This document shows, one piece after another, positions 33,501-42,817 of a stretch of DNA of 64,000 bases (within the stretch, counting starts at the first letter, position 1; every line of letters starts with the position of its first letter). Made by a program: the position numbers and the translations under genes. A model generated the notes under the pieces. The model did no database searches and was not told the DNA's origin. It worked only from the letters and a program-made list of their open reading frames with translations. This DNA is from Rhipicephalus microplus (lineage: Eukaryota; Arthropoda; Arachnida; Ixodida; Ixodidae). The DNA lies in assembly GCF_043290135.1 (NCBI RefSeq), contig NC_134700.1, positions 79,605,000 through 79,668,999 of the forward strand. Reading direction: 5' to 3'.

Positions 33501-34884
33501 GCTTGGAGATGAAATCGGGGAGCGACAGCGGGTGGAGATACGGGCCATCTTAAGTACCTACGAAGATGTATTCTCGGAGATCCCAGGTAAAACAAACCTT
33601 GTGGAGTGTCGGTTACAAACGACCAGTTCAGAACCAGTTAACACCCCACAATACCCATTGCCATTCTCTATGAAGGAAGTCGTTGAAAAGGAAGTGCAAG
33701 ACATGTTGCAACTTGGCATTATAGAACCCTCAGAGTCACCATATAATTCTCCTTTGGTACTAGTCAAAAAGCCAGACAATGGCTACAGGGCCTGTATAGA
33801 CTTTCGCCGTATAAACAATGTTCTGGTATCTGATGCAGAACCTATACCCAGAACTGATCACTTGTTTGCCGAAGTGGGAACAAAGAAATGGTTCTCGAAG
33901 TTTGATTTAACTAAAGGATATTGGCAGGTTCCTCTCGCAAAAGACTCGCAGCAAAAGACCGCCTTTTCAAGCCAATCAGGGCATTATCATTTCCTGTATA
34001 TGCCTTTTGGCATCAAGACCGCATCCGCGGTCTTCACTCGTCTGATGAGAAAGTTATTGCTTGGAATACCCAACGTCGTTCATTACATAGACGACGTACT
34101 GGTGGCTACCACTACGTGGGAAGAACATCTAACAACTTTGAAGCAATTTTTTGCCAGGATACGACAAGCCGGACTAAGGATCAAGCCACAGAAATGTGAA
34201 GTGGCTATGAGCACAGTCACCTTTTTGGGACATCGGTTGGGAGACGGCAACATACGGCCAGTCGAAAGCACGATACAGAAGATCACCTGTGCTTCTAAGC
34301 CTGAAACAAAGAAGCAACTCCGGTCATTCCTTGGACTGGCTGGCTATTACCGTGACCTGATACCTCGGTACGCCGAGAAAGCACAGCCGCTCACTGAGAT
34401 GACGAGGAAGATGGAGAAAAACAAGATTACGTGGACCACGGATAGAGAAGAAGCGTTTGAATCACTCAAAAAGGCTTTGTCTTCTGGGCCAATCGTCAAA
34501 GCACCCGATCTGAAAAGAGAATTCGTGCTTCGGTCTGACGCCTCTGATTCTTGTATAGGCGCTATCCTTATGCAAGAGCATGATGGCATCCTCCACCCTG
34601 TGTCATATGCCAGTCGTCAACTTCAGCCTCGCGAAAAGAGATACTCAGCAATCGAGAGGGAATGCTTAGCGTTGGTCTGGGCGATAGAAAAGTATCATGT
34701 TTTTCTGTACGGAACGTCATTTGTCGTACAGACCGATCACCAACCACTGCAGTATCTCTTAAGGGCAAAACACCTGAACAGTAGGGTATTACGGTGGAGC
34801 CTCGCGTTACAAGAATATTCATTCCGAGTCGAGCACATTAGAGGCTCTGAAAATGTCGGCGCAGATTATATGAGCCGGTTGTGA
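30520..34884 (+). CDS. gypsy-3 Gag-Pol polyprotein, integrase upstream of RT
   Basis: 1454 codons, ATG 30520, no internal stop. Residues 1-100 are charged and probably coiled (EARERDERAAERDAKKE). Gag capsid-like region follows, then two CCHC knuckles: C308/C311/H316/C321 and C330/C333/H338/C343. Protease LRDTGSNTL has D414. Integrase zinc finger: H614, H621, C651, C654. Integrase core: D684 (VAVDIIGP), D744 (LADQASCF) and E780 (NGMVERFN), spacing DD35E. RT follows: FSKFDLTKGYWQ with D1129 and YIDD with D1191/D1192. RNase H has RSDASDSCIGAIL, IEREC and QTDHQPLQYLL, ending GADYMSRL-stop. All catalytic residues are present, so it may be functional. A single frame means Gag and Pol are made at a fixed ratio unless processed otherwise. 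Confidence 0.95.
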   Translation: MGSRELMALAERMGLEGAELQAWFDAREARERDERAAERDAKKEQLELEGRNLQLRLEVAKTENQTREASQRHLEVEERTLQLRLRVAEAGVGQPTVADTGNQRNAPMVVNPHNFIPVFNEDRDDLDAYLKRFERVATGQDWPREKWATALSLCLGGEALKVFGRLSPNDSLSYDEVKLALLQRFRFTADGYREKFRKSKPEDGETGKQYATRLQSFFDRWIEMSQTERNFDSVRDLIVAEQFMANCSSQLALFLREKNCKTLEAMAEAADIYIEAKRLKNLLIVQNKSEGTTGKAKLISSPRAEMQCFVCGRKGHKASDCRGKPKQVFCTNCRKWGHDVKGCQKMTGTSKSTTSCLMLPKEETGPQQSMIDGDDSDRDDNVMGTVKAQAQCKKRPMPVLPGEVNGQIVRVLRDTGSNTLVVRRSLVPDEALTGTTATLWLADGSTIVTPEAEIRIRSPYFSGMAIVKCMPSPLYDVIVGNVPGARDANDPDVSRKLSQDQFIKKKVHSADEGNHPNSQLVGAARLNSSRRAISVGLPGQMSRKMFREEQEKDQTLDICRARVGKKFVRKGSTSFSFVAKNGILYRQYFLSPGKIIEQAIVPKSLRGQVLRLAHENVMSGHQGVKKTIDRVLDAFYWPGVQEDIRRYVRSCDACQRTLPKGKVGKVPLGRMPLIDTPFERVAVDIIGPITPASAKGHRYILTLVDFATRYPDAVPLTAIDSATVAEGLVEMFSRIGFPREVLADQASCFTSDPMKEVNELLAVKHLSCTPYHPMCNGMVERFNGTLKQMLRKMVQEQPKCWDRLLAPLLFAYREAPQASSGFSPFELIYGRHIRGPLSILKELWTHDQENEELKTTYGYVLDLRERIEKTLELVRQNLSRAQVSQKRYYDRHSKQRDLKAGDRALILLPTSNNKLLMHWKGPFPVIEKKNDYDYWLDLGHRKKLFHINMLKKYEERREEQLPQTSSFVVLEEEESEKPLPTFKVQGSCGIDSIKLGDEIGERQRVEIRAILSTYEDVFSEIPGKTNLVECRLQTTSSEPVNTPQYPLPFSMKEVVEKEVQDMLQLGIIEPSESPYNSPLVLVKKPDNGYRACIDFRRINNVLVSDAEPIPRTDHLFAEVGTKKWFSKFDLTKGYWQVPLAKDSQQKTAFSSQSGHYHFLYMPFGIKTASAVFTRLMRKLLLGIPNVVHYIDDVLVATTTWEEHLTTLKQFFARIRQAGLRIKPQKCEVAMSTVTFLGHRLGDGNIRPVESTIQKITCASKPETKKQLRSFLGLAGYYRDLIPRYAEKAQPLTEMTRKMEKNKITWTTDREEAFESLKKALSSGPIVKAPDLKREFVLRSDASDSCIGAILMQEHDGILHPVSYASRQLQPREKRYSAIERECLALVWAIEKYHVFLYGTSFVVQTDHQPLQYLLRAKHLNSRVLRWSLALQEYSFRVEHIRGSENVGADYMSRL

Positions 34885-35018
34885 ATTTTTACGTTTTCTC
34901 GAGACAAGCGACTACTTCAAGTTGTTTGTTTGTTAAGGACATCTTGTGAATGGACGACGCGTGGTGACTTCTCGCGCACTGAACTGCAGTTTATTTTTCT
35001 TCGCAAAAGAAACTTTTC

Positions 35019-35030
35019 AAAGGGGGGACT
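35019..35030 (+). other. gypsy-3 polypurine tract
   Basis: AAAGGGGGGA followed by CTCT and the 3' LTR start at 35033. It lies in the 148-base gap between the pol stop and the LTR. Confidence 0.7.
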
Positions 35031-35032
35031 CT

Positions 35033-35800
35033 TGTTGTGAGTGAAGTGCGCGAGTCAAGTGACTTTCAAATTTGGCGCGTAAGATGAACTACTGACAATG
35101 TGTGCAAGATGGCGTATTGCGCCAGTGCGGCGAACACTGGCGATTGGAAAAAGAAGAAAATTCAAGGAAATGGGAGAAAAATCCAGAGCCAGGGCATCGA
35201 AGAACGAGGAAGAGGAGATTCGGGCTCGTGCTTGGAAAAAGAAGGCTAGGGTGCGGCGTGCGACCTCGTCGGGTGCGAGTACCTCCTGGGCGTCAGGGCA
35301 TCCACCTAGCGGGCGACTGTTTCCACGGGGTCCTGGTGACCATTCAACCGCAGCGGCTATTGGCGAATCCTTGGCAAGACCTTGGTCTGATGTTCGAGCG
35401 GAAGACAGCGCAGCAGATGACGTCTACCGAGAGCGGGAGCAAGCCGTCGGGCTACGGGCCCGAGCTTATGCACTCTCACCACGGCAGCTTCCCCAATGGA
35501 CCATTGAAGGGCGTGAACCGCTGGTGAGCCGTATCCGTCTTCTTTCGCGTCCGGACTCAAACACGAGGACATTAACGAAAAGGACTGTTTAGACTCTTAG
35601 AGGTTTCCGCTCGCTAACGAAGCTGACAGTGCTAATTAGTTAACATTTTTCTGATCTTAGTATTTTCCTTTTTGTGTTTTTTTTGTGTGTTTGTGAAAGT
35701 ACAATTTTTTTTTTGCAAATCAAACGCTCACTTCCTTTTCTCGTGAGAGAATAACGTTTCACAGCTAGCTCGACTGGCTTTATTTACTGAACCTGTCACA
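35033..35800 (+). repeat. gypsy-3 3' LTR (768 bp)
   Basis: Matches the 5' LTR with one fewer T in the T-run near 35680. Followed by the target repeat GAGGG. Confidence 0.95.
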
Positions 35801-36400
35801 GAGGGAGAGGTCGGGGCATGTGTCTCGCGTGACCGAGTTGCGGGAACGTGTGGGTTGTGCCGGATCGGTAAGAAGCGTGAGGCTCAGCGAGGAAATGAGC
35901 TGCTTGAGCTGTCTGCCCCTGGCCTTCTCGTAGTGGTAACCCCAATGAGGGCTGGGGGCATTAAAGTCCCCGACAATCACCAGTGGTTGTCGGGCCGCTA
36001 TACGCAGCGCCCGATGGAAGAGATGCGCAAACGAAGCCCTCGCAAGGCGAGGGGAACAGTACACGTTTAAGATATGTATTGATGGTTGGCCCCTCCGCTG
36101 AGACAGCACTGATATCATGCAGTAGTCGGGAAGATTTAGATCGAGGTCAACCTGTATCGCCGTGTAAGCTTTATGCACGAGAAGGCATGTGGTGGTGCCG
36201 CCTACATAGTAGCAGTATCCAGAAAGGGATGGAGCAGGGCCAGATTCATGGAGTGCCAAGATGGCCAGCTGAGAGCCAAGTGAGCTGAGGAAAAGGGAAA
36301 GATGAGAATGCTTTCGCCTGTTCCCGAAGCCTCCAGGGTTGCACTGTATGTTCTCGAATGTAGACGCAATATTTGAATGGGACGTACGATTGGTAGCCAT
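35801..36400 (-). pseudogene. LINE-A2 ORF2, 5' part: endonuclease
   Basis: Minus strand from MATNRT (36400). Blocks: NIQCNPGGFGNRRKH, LAILALHESGPAP, GYCYYVGGTTTCLLVHK, ILNVYCSP and the catalytic block VIVGDFNAPSPHWG, then RGRQLKQLISSLSLTLLTDP. This is an apurinic-type endonuclease that nicks target DNA for reverse transcription. The usual start ILQWNCRG reads IQCNPGG, so substrate-binding residues have changed. gypsy-3 interrupts it after CPDLSL, and the remainder is at 29675-29600. Confidence 0.85.
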
Positions 36401-36732
36401 CGTGACTGTCTTAGGTTTTGTATTGGGTCAACCATGTCCCGCTCGGAATCCTCATAGGCAGGGAAGGGCACGGAGGCCGGATTGTCCGACGGCGGGGTAG
36501 TGGTAGCCACCTTACGACGACGCCATGGAGCTGTACCCTCACTGCTCACTGAGCAGAAGTGGGAACGCGATGCCTTGGGTTGAAACTGGGTGATTGCCCA
36601 GGCTTGAATAGCCTGGGTAACCTCTACTACTATGCGTTGGACAGACAAGCTGGAAAGAAGGTGATTAATCGAAGCTTCGACGCGCGTAAGGCGTTCCTCT
36701 ATGCGCGGGGCGCACTCCTCGCTAGGGAGAGT

Positions 36733-38241
36733 TTAGTTAGCGGGCAAGAGAAGCTCAGGTGCCCCAGGAGCCTCAAGAGCTTCTGGAGTAGATGCGGCAC
36801 CGGTTCCGAGTGCTAGAGTACACATGGCTGCTTGAACCGGCGGTTTAATGGGAGTGGACTTAACGCGAGGACTAAGCTTGGACGTAGCTGGCGTAGCCGC
36901 GTGGACAGAGGAGGCAATACCGGATGGCCTTGCAGTACACTGTTGTTGGGGTTGAAGTCGCTTATTTAAGAGTTCGAGTTGTTTAGTTAAAAGAGAATTT
37001 TGCTTTTGAAGTGCCGCAACTTGCTGGCGAAGGGCCGCAAGTTCGGGAGAAGGAGGATCAACGGAAGGGGGTGATAGAGGCTTAGAAGCAGCATTCCCTG
37101 CCCAACTGCTCACCTGAGATACCGCCTCTGGTGCTTCGAGCGGTGGGAATGCCTGAGTGTAGGCGTGGAGTGGTGGAGCCGACTGATCCAGGTTGGTGCC
37201 GCTGTCTGGCTGTGACGAACATGAGGAGGTCCCTCGAGGAGATGTTGAGGGCTGCTTGCGTTTCCGATATTTTGCCGTGCGGCCACTGGTCCCAGTCTCA
37301 TGGGTGCCGTGGCAGAGGAGGCACTTGGGGTGGCAGTCGTGGGTATTGAGACCTGCAGGTGTGGGGGTTCCACATTTGGCACACTCGGTTGGAGCGGGGT
37401 GAGGACACTGAGGTGGTCGATGACCGATGGTACCACCCTTGGTGCAAACAGGGACCGTTTTCTTGTAGGCGCGGATATACGTCGCCACGCAGTGGTAGAA
37501 GAAGAAGCGGGGTAACTTCGTGCCCTCAAAAGTCACCACCGCCACCGCGAAATCTCCGAGTTTGCGGACCGCGAGGATAGTACCTCGAGGCCTATGCAGT
37601 TCTGACTTTATCTTCTCCGGGCTTTCAGCAGGGTTTATGTTGATGACGCCCTTGCATGTATCCCCTGGTGCCTTGGCGTGGCCCCGAACGGGCAGCTGCT
37701 GATCGCCCACTTGCAGCTGGAAGTTCTCAAGGAGTCGCTGTGCCATGGGCAAAATGGTGGTGCTACAGACCAAGATGTTTTGTTCCCAGATCGGCCACAC
37801 TTGAATTTGCGTGGTAGTCCGGTCGCCGAGGTAGCTGCGGATGGCGTCGCCCGCGCGATCGGCCGGGATGAATGTGCGTAGCTCGCAGGGAACGCGAGGT
37901 TTCACTACTACGACGTAGTCGTCGCGAGAGAGGCGAGGAGTCTGACGCGGACGCCGCTTGCGTTGCTTCGCCGGCTGCGAGGACGGAGCAGAGGTAGGCA
38001 CACCACCGGAGGGATGGCGCGCCAGCGTTCCTTGCAATGCTGGGGAATGGCGGCCCGCTGTGGCGTCTCGTTGTTGTTCAGACGCAGACTTCGATTTCGC
38101 TTGCTTGCGTTGCCACAATCTCACCATGTCGTCGAGGTATTCGTCTTCTGATGGCATAGTGTTTACGGAGGATGAAATCTCCATGAACAGTACTTGGCTT
38201 GAGGTAGGATCATAGCCCGTAACCACGTTAGCGGCCGCCAT
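36733..38241 (-). CDS. LINE-A2 ORF1 (Gag-like RNA-binding protein)
   Basis: 502 codons from ATG 38241 to the stop at 36733, the longest intact LINE frame here. The N-terminal half is basic (KQRKRRPRQTPRL). A central block has VVVKPRVPCELRTFIPAD and the I-group ORF1 fold-like segment. Cys-rich knuckles are CTKGGTIGHRPPQC (one Cys replaced by Gly), CAKCGTPTPAGLNTHDC and CLLCHGTHETG. A coiled coil follows (LAALRQQVAALQKQNSLLTK, about residues 385-410). The family frame seems to continue past the stop after a one-base shift (ARSAPRIEERLTRVEASI, then to about 36202), so the true protein is probably longer and this copy is frameshifted near its C-terminus. Confidence 0.8.
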   Translation of the reverse strand: MAAANVVTGYDPTSSQVLFMEISSSVNTMPSEDEYLDDMVRLWQRKQAKSKSASEQQRDATAGRHSPALQGTLARHPSGGVPTSAPSSQPAKQRKRRPRQTPRLSRDDYVVVVKPRVPCELRTFIPADRAGDAIRSYLGDRTTTQIQVWPIWEQNILVCSTTILPMAQRLLENFQLQVGDQQLPVRGHAKAPGDTCKGVININPAESPEKIKSELHRPRGTILAVRKLGDFAVAVVTFEGTKLPRFFFYHCVATYIRAYKKTVPVCTKGGTIGHRPPQCPHPAPTECAKCGTPTPAGLNTHDCHPKCLLCHGTHETGTSGRTAKYRKRKQPSTSPRGTSSCSSQPDSGTNLDQSAPPLHAYTQAFPPLEAPEAVSQVSSWAGNAASKPLSPPSVDPPSPELAALRQQVAALQKQNSLLTKQLELLNKRLQPQQQCTARPSGIASSVHAATPATSKLSPRVKSTPIKPPVQAAMCTLALGTGAASTPEALEAPGAPELLLPAN

Positions 38242-38282
38242 CGCCGGGCTGAGAGCCCTTAGCGAGACGGCGTTGTAGCCGG

Positions 38283-38617
38283 GAGTGAAGGACTTCCCTC
38301 AAGTTGTCAAAAGTGGACCCACCTGGACGAAGGTGTTGTCTAGGCGAAGCGGAGAATTTGGCAGTGACGATAAACCCAAGTTTCAGGGGTACCAGGGTGG
38401 ATGTCCCCGCTCAGAAGAGCCGCACCAGAAGCCGTCTTATTCAGAGCAAGCTGCTTCAATGGAGGACTTGCGGAACACAGATCAGCAAGTGATAGCTCTT
38501 TTGCGACCCTTAAATAATGCCATCCGCTTGTTGTTAAGCTACTTGCACACACCGTCCACAAGAAGTGCATTGCAATTACTGAACGCTTTCAGACCAGTAC
38601 TCGCAGTGCTTGAGTAA
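38283..38617 (+). pseudogene. LINE-B ORF1, C-terminal part
   Basis: Continues the frame broken at 26126: VKDFPQVVKSGPTWTKVLS, then NTDQQVIALLRPLNNAIRLLL and ALQLLNAFRPVLAVLE-stop. LINE-C ORF1 ends with a similar helical segment (AAVQLVDVLEPFLVVLQ). The stop is three bases before ORF2. Confidence 0.8.
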
Positions 38618-39316
38618 ATAATGGCTCACCAGCCACTGTCTTTCAGAGAAGAGGTCCGAAAGGCAGCGATTATTCAATGGAATGCCCGGGGACTCAGGTC
38701 ACGCATCGCCGATTTCCGTCGGTTCGTGTACACCAATAAGTTCCCCATCATTCTCATCTGCGAGCCAAATTTGCAGAAAGAAATCAGACTTTCTGGTTAT
38801 GAGTCATACATGTCGTCTACAACTGCGGACAATAGCAAAGTTCTGATGTTTATTCGCCGCAACCTCACCTACGTTCATCATCCGGTGTCACCCCATGACG
38901 ACAATCAATATATAAGTATAACAGTGAAAGGAGACTTACCATCACGGTTGTGGGTGCCTACCTCTCTCCGTTAAGCCGTTTCGACCATACAAGACTACAA
39001 GTATCCTGTCAGGAACTTCTCACCCATGCATTATAATCGGCGACTTCAACGCTCATCATACGATCTGGGGAAGTTCAAAGACCAATGTTAAAGGGAGAAA
39101 GTTGGTGTCCTTCGCCTCCGACAACAAACTTTTCTTGCTAACTGATGGCAGTCCAACGTTCCTACATGGTTCAAGATATAGCAGCTGCCTTGACCTGGCC
39201 TTTGTCTAACGAGGCTTCGTCAGTCATGCTGAGTGGTTTCCAGACATAGAAACGCATGGAAGTGACCACATTCCCACTTACGTCAAAATTGAAGGATTGT
39301 ACCATGCTAAGATATG

Positions 39317-39412
39317 ATTGATTGATTGATTTGTGGGATTTAACGTTCCAAAACCACCATATGATTATGAGATACGCCGTAGTGGAGGGCTCCGGAAATT
39401 TTGACCACCTGG
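39317..39412 (-). mobile_element. Headless Ruka-type SINE in LINE-B, perfect TSD
   Basis: Only the 3' part of the SINE (TGAT tail, then GTTTTGG-core antisense up to GACCACCTGG). Flanked by a perfect 12-bp repeat TGCTAAGATATG at 39305-39316 and 39413-39424. No A or B box, so it was truncated during reverse transcription. Confidence 0.92.
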
Positions 39413-42378
39413 TGCTAAGATATGCGATAGTGTTCAGAGAGTGGACTGGATGAAATTCCAGTCTCGCATGAAAGAGCAATGTGAAGCAAACGTATCCCTC
39501 GACAAAGAGGAGATAATTAAAAGCACAATACACGATACTACGTGTGCCTTCACCTACTCTCCCAAAGTAACGGAATTTGACATCGAGCTAGAATGACTTC
39601 GAGCAATCCGACGGCGTGCTGAACGAAGATACCGACGCACGGAGGCGATAGAAGACTTACTGATTGCGCGACGTATACAAAAGAAGATTCAGCGCCGGAT
39701 AAATAAACTCGAGTCACAACGTTGGACTGCTTTTTGTTAGTCACTTGACTTACGCAAACCTTTATCCCAATTGTGGAAGACGGTACGAGGTCTCCGGGCA
39801 AAACCCCCTCAGTGGTCACCATTCAGGGCTCTCGCACTTTCTGAACAGAGACGCGGCATTGACGTCGCAGAAGACTTCTGTGCCAGAGTATCTGGGCCAC
39901 TCGCAGTGCCCAATAGCCTATTGCTCTCGACTAACTGTCCACAAACGATGGATTCCCGCATAGATATGCCTTTTCCTATCGTGGAGCTCAGAGCAGCACT
40001 AGCTTTGTGTGGACGCACGTCCGCATCAGGGCCCGATAGAATTTCTTATGGGGCCTTGTGTCATCTGGGTGAACGTGCGAGAATCCTCCTTTTGGAGTTG
40101 TACAACAAATCCTGGCAAGATGGAACGCTCCCGACAAGCTGGAAGACAAGTCGCCTAGTTCCACTTCTGAAGACAGGCAAGTCACCGTTGGGCCTCTCAT
40201 CTTATCGTCCGATCGCATTGGCCAGTTGTGTAGGCAAAGTTATGGAAAGGATGATCCTGGGGTGCCTGGAGTGGTTTATGGAGTGTAACAACATCTACCT
40301 AGATGCCATGGCAGGATTTCGGCGTGGTCGAGCATCGATTAACAACGTACTCGACCTGGTCACTTATGTCCAACACGAGAAAGGCCGTAAGCGTCTTTGC
40401 GCATCTTTGTTCCTAGACGTCAAAGGGGCGTATGACAACGTTATGCATGAAGCTGTTCTGACCGCTCTAGAAGATATAGGAGTATGTGTTCGGATGTATC
40501 GCTGGATACGTAGTTATTTGTCAATGCGATCCTTCTTTGTGAGCACTGAAGACGATCCAACCTCTCCACATTACAGCCGCCGTGGCGTCCCCCAGTGTGG
40601 CGTACTCAGCCCTGTGCTGTTCAATCTTACGTTAATTGCTCTCACTGAGCATCTGCCAAGCACGGTCAGGCTATCAATGTACGCATATGATATCTGCGTT
40701 TGGGCATCGGCTGTAACACGCCTGCTGTTACGAGGGAAAATTCAAAAAGCTGCCACTGAAACATTGCGCTACCTGCGAAATCGAGGCTTGGAAATTTCAT
40801 CCGAGAAATGCGCCCACGAAGCTTTTACACGAAAGCCTATGGATAAGTACACTATAAGCATCAATGGTGAAACTGTACCATACGTTCGATCGCACAAGTG
40901 TTTGGGCGTCATAATTGACAGGAATCTATCATAGAGCGATCAGGTTTTGTACATAAAGAAACGGTTAATGGACATCTGTAATATACTGAAGTTCTTTGCA
41001 GGGAAGACTTGGGGAATGTCTCCCAGTGCAATGCTACAGCTGTACAGAGTACTTTTTCTCGGTTTCATGCGGTACAGTTTACCGGCATTGACCAATGCAA
41101 GCAAAACAAGCCTTCGAACTCTACAGAATGTTCAGTCCCAGGCACTCCGGATTTGCCTCGGCTTGCCTTGTAGTGCGTCAAAAATGGCTACTATTGCTAT
41201 CGCCGGTGACCACCTCATCACGACACATATCGACGTTGAGACACTCAGGACGCATATAAGGCATATTGCTCGGACACCCTGCTACCACCTAGCCTTTTTA
41301 CGAGCAGAGAGACGACGTTCGTCATTTCGCCCAACGGTCACCACTTACCGCGATTCTTTGCCAACATGCTTCACACCCGCTGCCAGGCCTGCGACTCCTC
41401 CCTGGTGCCTGACTCAGGCTAATATCAGGCTAACTATACCTGGCATCAAGGAAAAAGCATATATGTCCTCACCTGCTCTTAGACAGCTTGCTCTGCTCTT
41501 GTTATACGAAACGTATCAAGGCTGTATACACGTATACACCGACGGCTCTGTTTTACAGAAGAGTTCAACGGCACCAATTGTTATACCGATAAAAGACATG
41601 ACAAAAAAATTTAATACCTCCCACCTTACGGCATCAACGGGAGCAGAGCTCACAGCTCTTCGTGCCGCATTGCAATTCATTAGCGATCAGTAGCCACAAA
41701 AATGGACAATTTTCAGTGACTCAAAGGCGGCACTGATATCTTTTCTATCACCTTGACGCCACGGCTCATACGAACAGCTGGTATTTGAGATTGCAGAAAA
41801 GACTCACCAATTCATTGAGGAAGGACATGAAATTGCCTTTCAATGGCTTCCAAGTCATTGTGGAATAACTGGCAATGAACGGGCCGATTGAGCTGCCCGT
41901 TCTGCCCATACTGAAAGCGATGAAATATCAATTCCGATTTCCAGAACTGACGCTGCACGGAAACTCCGCATGCTTGCTCGCAAGCGCACCACGTCACAAT
42001 GGAACGAGTCACATTTCATCTATGCACGGTTAGGTACTTTACACTCAACCCTCAGTCTTCGAATTCCTCCGGAATTACGCCGACGAGACGCTACTATGCT
42101 GTGCAGATTATGGTTGGGCGTCGCATTTACCAATGCGTACGCATTCCGCATAGGAATGGCTGACACTGCTGCATGTGACAATTGTGGCAGTGATGAAACA
42201 ACTTGGCACATTCTGTGTGAATGCCCACAATACTGCTCGCAAAGACAGTCAATCTGCAATGCACAAGATGAACTGGACAACCAGCCTCTTTCGGAAGAAA
42301 GACTCCTGCGCTGCCGACAGGACTTTATGTCGCAGAAGAAGGCTGTGAAGGTGCTCCTGCGCTTCTTGCGTTCAACCG

Positions 42379-42615
42379 CCCCGCCGCGGTGGTGTAGTGG
42401 CTAAGGTACTCGGTTGCTGACCCGCAGGTCGCGGGTTCGAATCCCGGCTGCGGCGGCTGCATTTCCGATGGAGGCGGAAATGTTGTAGGCCCGTGTGCTC
42501 AGATTTGGGTGCACGTTAAAGAACCCCAGGTGGTCAAAATTTCCGAAGCCCTCCACTACGGCGTCTCTCATAATCGTATGTGGTTTTGGGACGTTAAACC
42601 CCACATATCAATCAA
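42379..42615 (+). mobile_element. Full-length Ruka-type SINE in LINE-B, perfect TSD
   Basis: 237 bp from CCCCGCCGCGG to TATCAATCAA, flanked by a perfect 16-bp repeat TTCTTGCGTTCAACCG (42363-42378 and 42616-42631). The tRNA-like head has A and B boxes, followed by the family core (GCTGCATTTCCGATGG, GTGCACGTTAAAGAACCCC, CCTCCACTACGGCGTCTC, GGGACGTTAAACCCC) and a short ATCAAT tail. It is transcribed by RNA polymerase III and moved by LINE machinery, according to what is known of tRNA-SINEs. This is the reference copy for the window. Confidence 0.95.
42394..42444 (+). promoter_or_regulatory. Internal pol III promoter (A and B boxes) of the SINE
   Basis: A box TAGTGGCTAAGG at about 42395-42406 and B box GGTTCGAATCC at 42434-42444, with tRNA-like spacing. 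The head is tRNA-derived but lacks a foldable complete tRNA context. Confidence 0.8.
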
Positions 42616-42817
42616 TTCTTGCGTTCAACCGGCCTTTCCAAACGACTGTGATCGGAACTCCCTGAATGTGTGCGCATAAATTGTTTTCTATTTTATTTTA
42701 TATCTCTCTATATCTATCCTTTTCCGACTCTTTTCCCCACCACCGTACAGGGTAGCAAACCAGTTCGTCTAGGTTAGCCTCCCTGTCTCTTCTTTTTAAT
42801 TATTTCTCTCTCTCTTA

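Larger units (their letters stand above)
29676..35800 (+). mobile_element. gypsy-3: intact Gmr1-like Ty3/gypsy element (integrase before RT)
   Basis: 6125 bp with 769/768-bp LTRs, a perfect 5-bp target repeat GAGGG (29671-29675 and 35801-35805), a primer site right after the 5' LTR, one uninterrupted gag-pol frame, and a purine tract before the 3' LTR. The target lies in the endonuclease of LINE-A2. The LTRs differ by one T in a T-run, so insertion is recent. Domain order is Gag, protease, integrase, RT, RNase H. This order is described for Gmr1-type Ty3/gypsy elements and resembles Ty1/copia, but the RT and RNase H are gypsy-like in sequence. No env. Confidence 0.95.
26127..38282 (-). mobile_element. 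LINE-A2: I-group LINE inserted antisense in LINE-B
   Basis: Runs on the minus strand from about 38282 (5') to 26127 (3', ending TTTTTTACCACCACCATC). It has ORF1, then ORF2 with endonuclease, RT, RNase H and a zinc knuckle. gypsy-3 (29676-35800) interrupts the endonuclease and a MITE-like repeat (27640-28115) interrupts the RT-RNase H connection. Without inserts it is about 5.5 kb, a normal length for the group. LINE-B ORF1 continues on either side. No convincing target repeat was found (CAGAAG against TGAAGG is too weak). Confidence 0.85.
38621..42632 (+). pseudogene. LINE-B ORF2: endonuclease, RT, RNase H, zinc knuckle
   Basis: Endonuclease: IIQWNARGLRSRIADFR (38660), IIGDFNAHHTIWGS-type block near 39030-39080, and GSDHIPT near 39260. 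It is interrupted by a headless SINE (39317-39412). RT occupies 39771-40934: TSASGPDRISYGAL, SYRPIALASCVGKVMERM, AGFRRGRASINNVLDLV, FLDVKGAYDNV and GVPQCGVLSPVLFNL. The catalytic box reads YAYD instead of YADD (near 40683). Stops occur at 40932, 41691 and 41754. RNase H begins IHVYTDGSVLQKS (41530), with FSDSKAAL and WLPSHCGITGNERAD. The C-terminal knuckle is CDNCGSDETTWHILCECP (42175-42230). A full SINE interrupts the end. Dead copy. Confidence 0.9.
24918..42817 (+). mobile_element. LINE-B: I-group LINE split by LINE-A2
   Basis: 5' part 24918-26126 and 3' part about 38283-42817, bounded by an 8-bp target repeat GATGGGTC (24910-24917 and 42818-42825). On both sides lies the same 147-bp repeat, whose unit is restored when LINE-B is removed. 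Its 3' end is TC-rich (TTTCTCTCTCTCTTA), like LINE-C. ORF1 and ORF2 are separated by three bases (stop at 38615-38617, ATG at 38621). The element carries LINE-A2 in ORF1 and two SINEs in ORF2 and is inactive. Confidence 0.85.

Noticed and set aside
29676..35800. Duplicate 770-bp blocks as a misassembly
   Set aside because: They are LTRs: primer site, polypurine tract and a 5-bp target repeat are at the expected positions.
26127..38282. Clear target repeat for LINE-A2
   Set aside because: Only five or six loosely matching bases (CAGAAG and TGAAGG) at the junctions, below what I would accept.
42379..42460. Functional tRNA gene
   Set aside because: A and B boxes are present, but the segment is the head of a SINE with TSD and family core, with no full cloverleaf evident.
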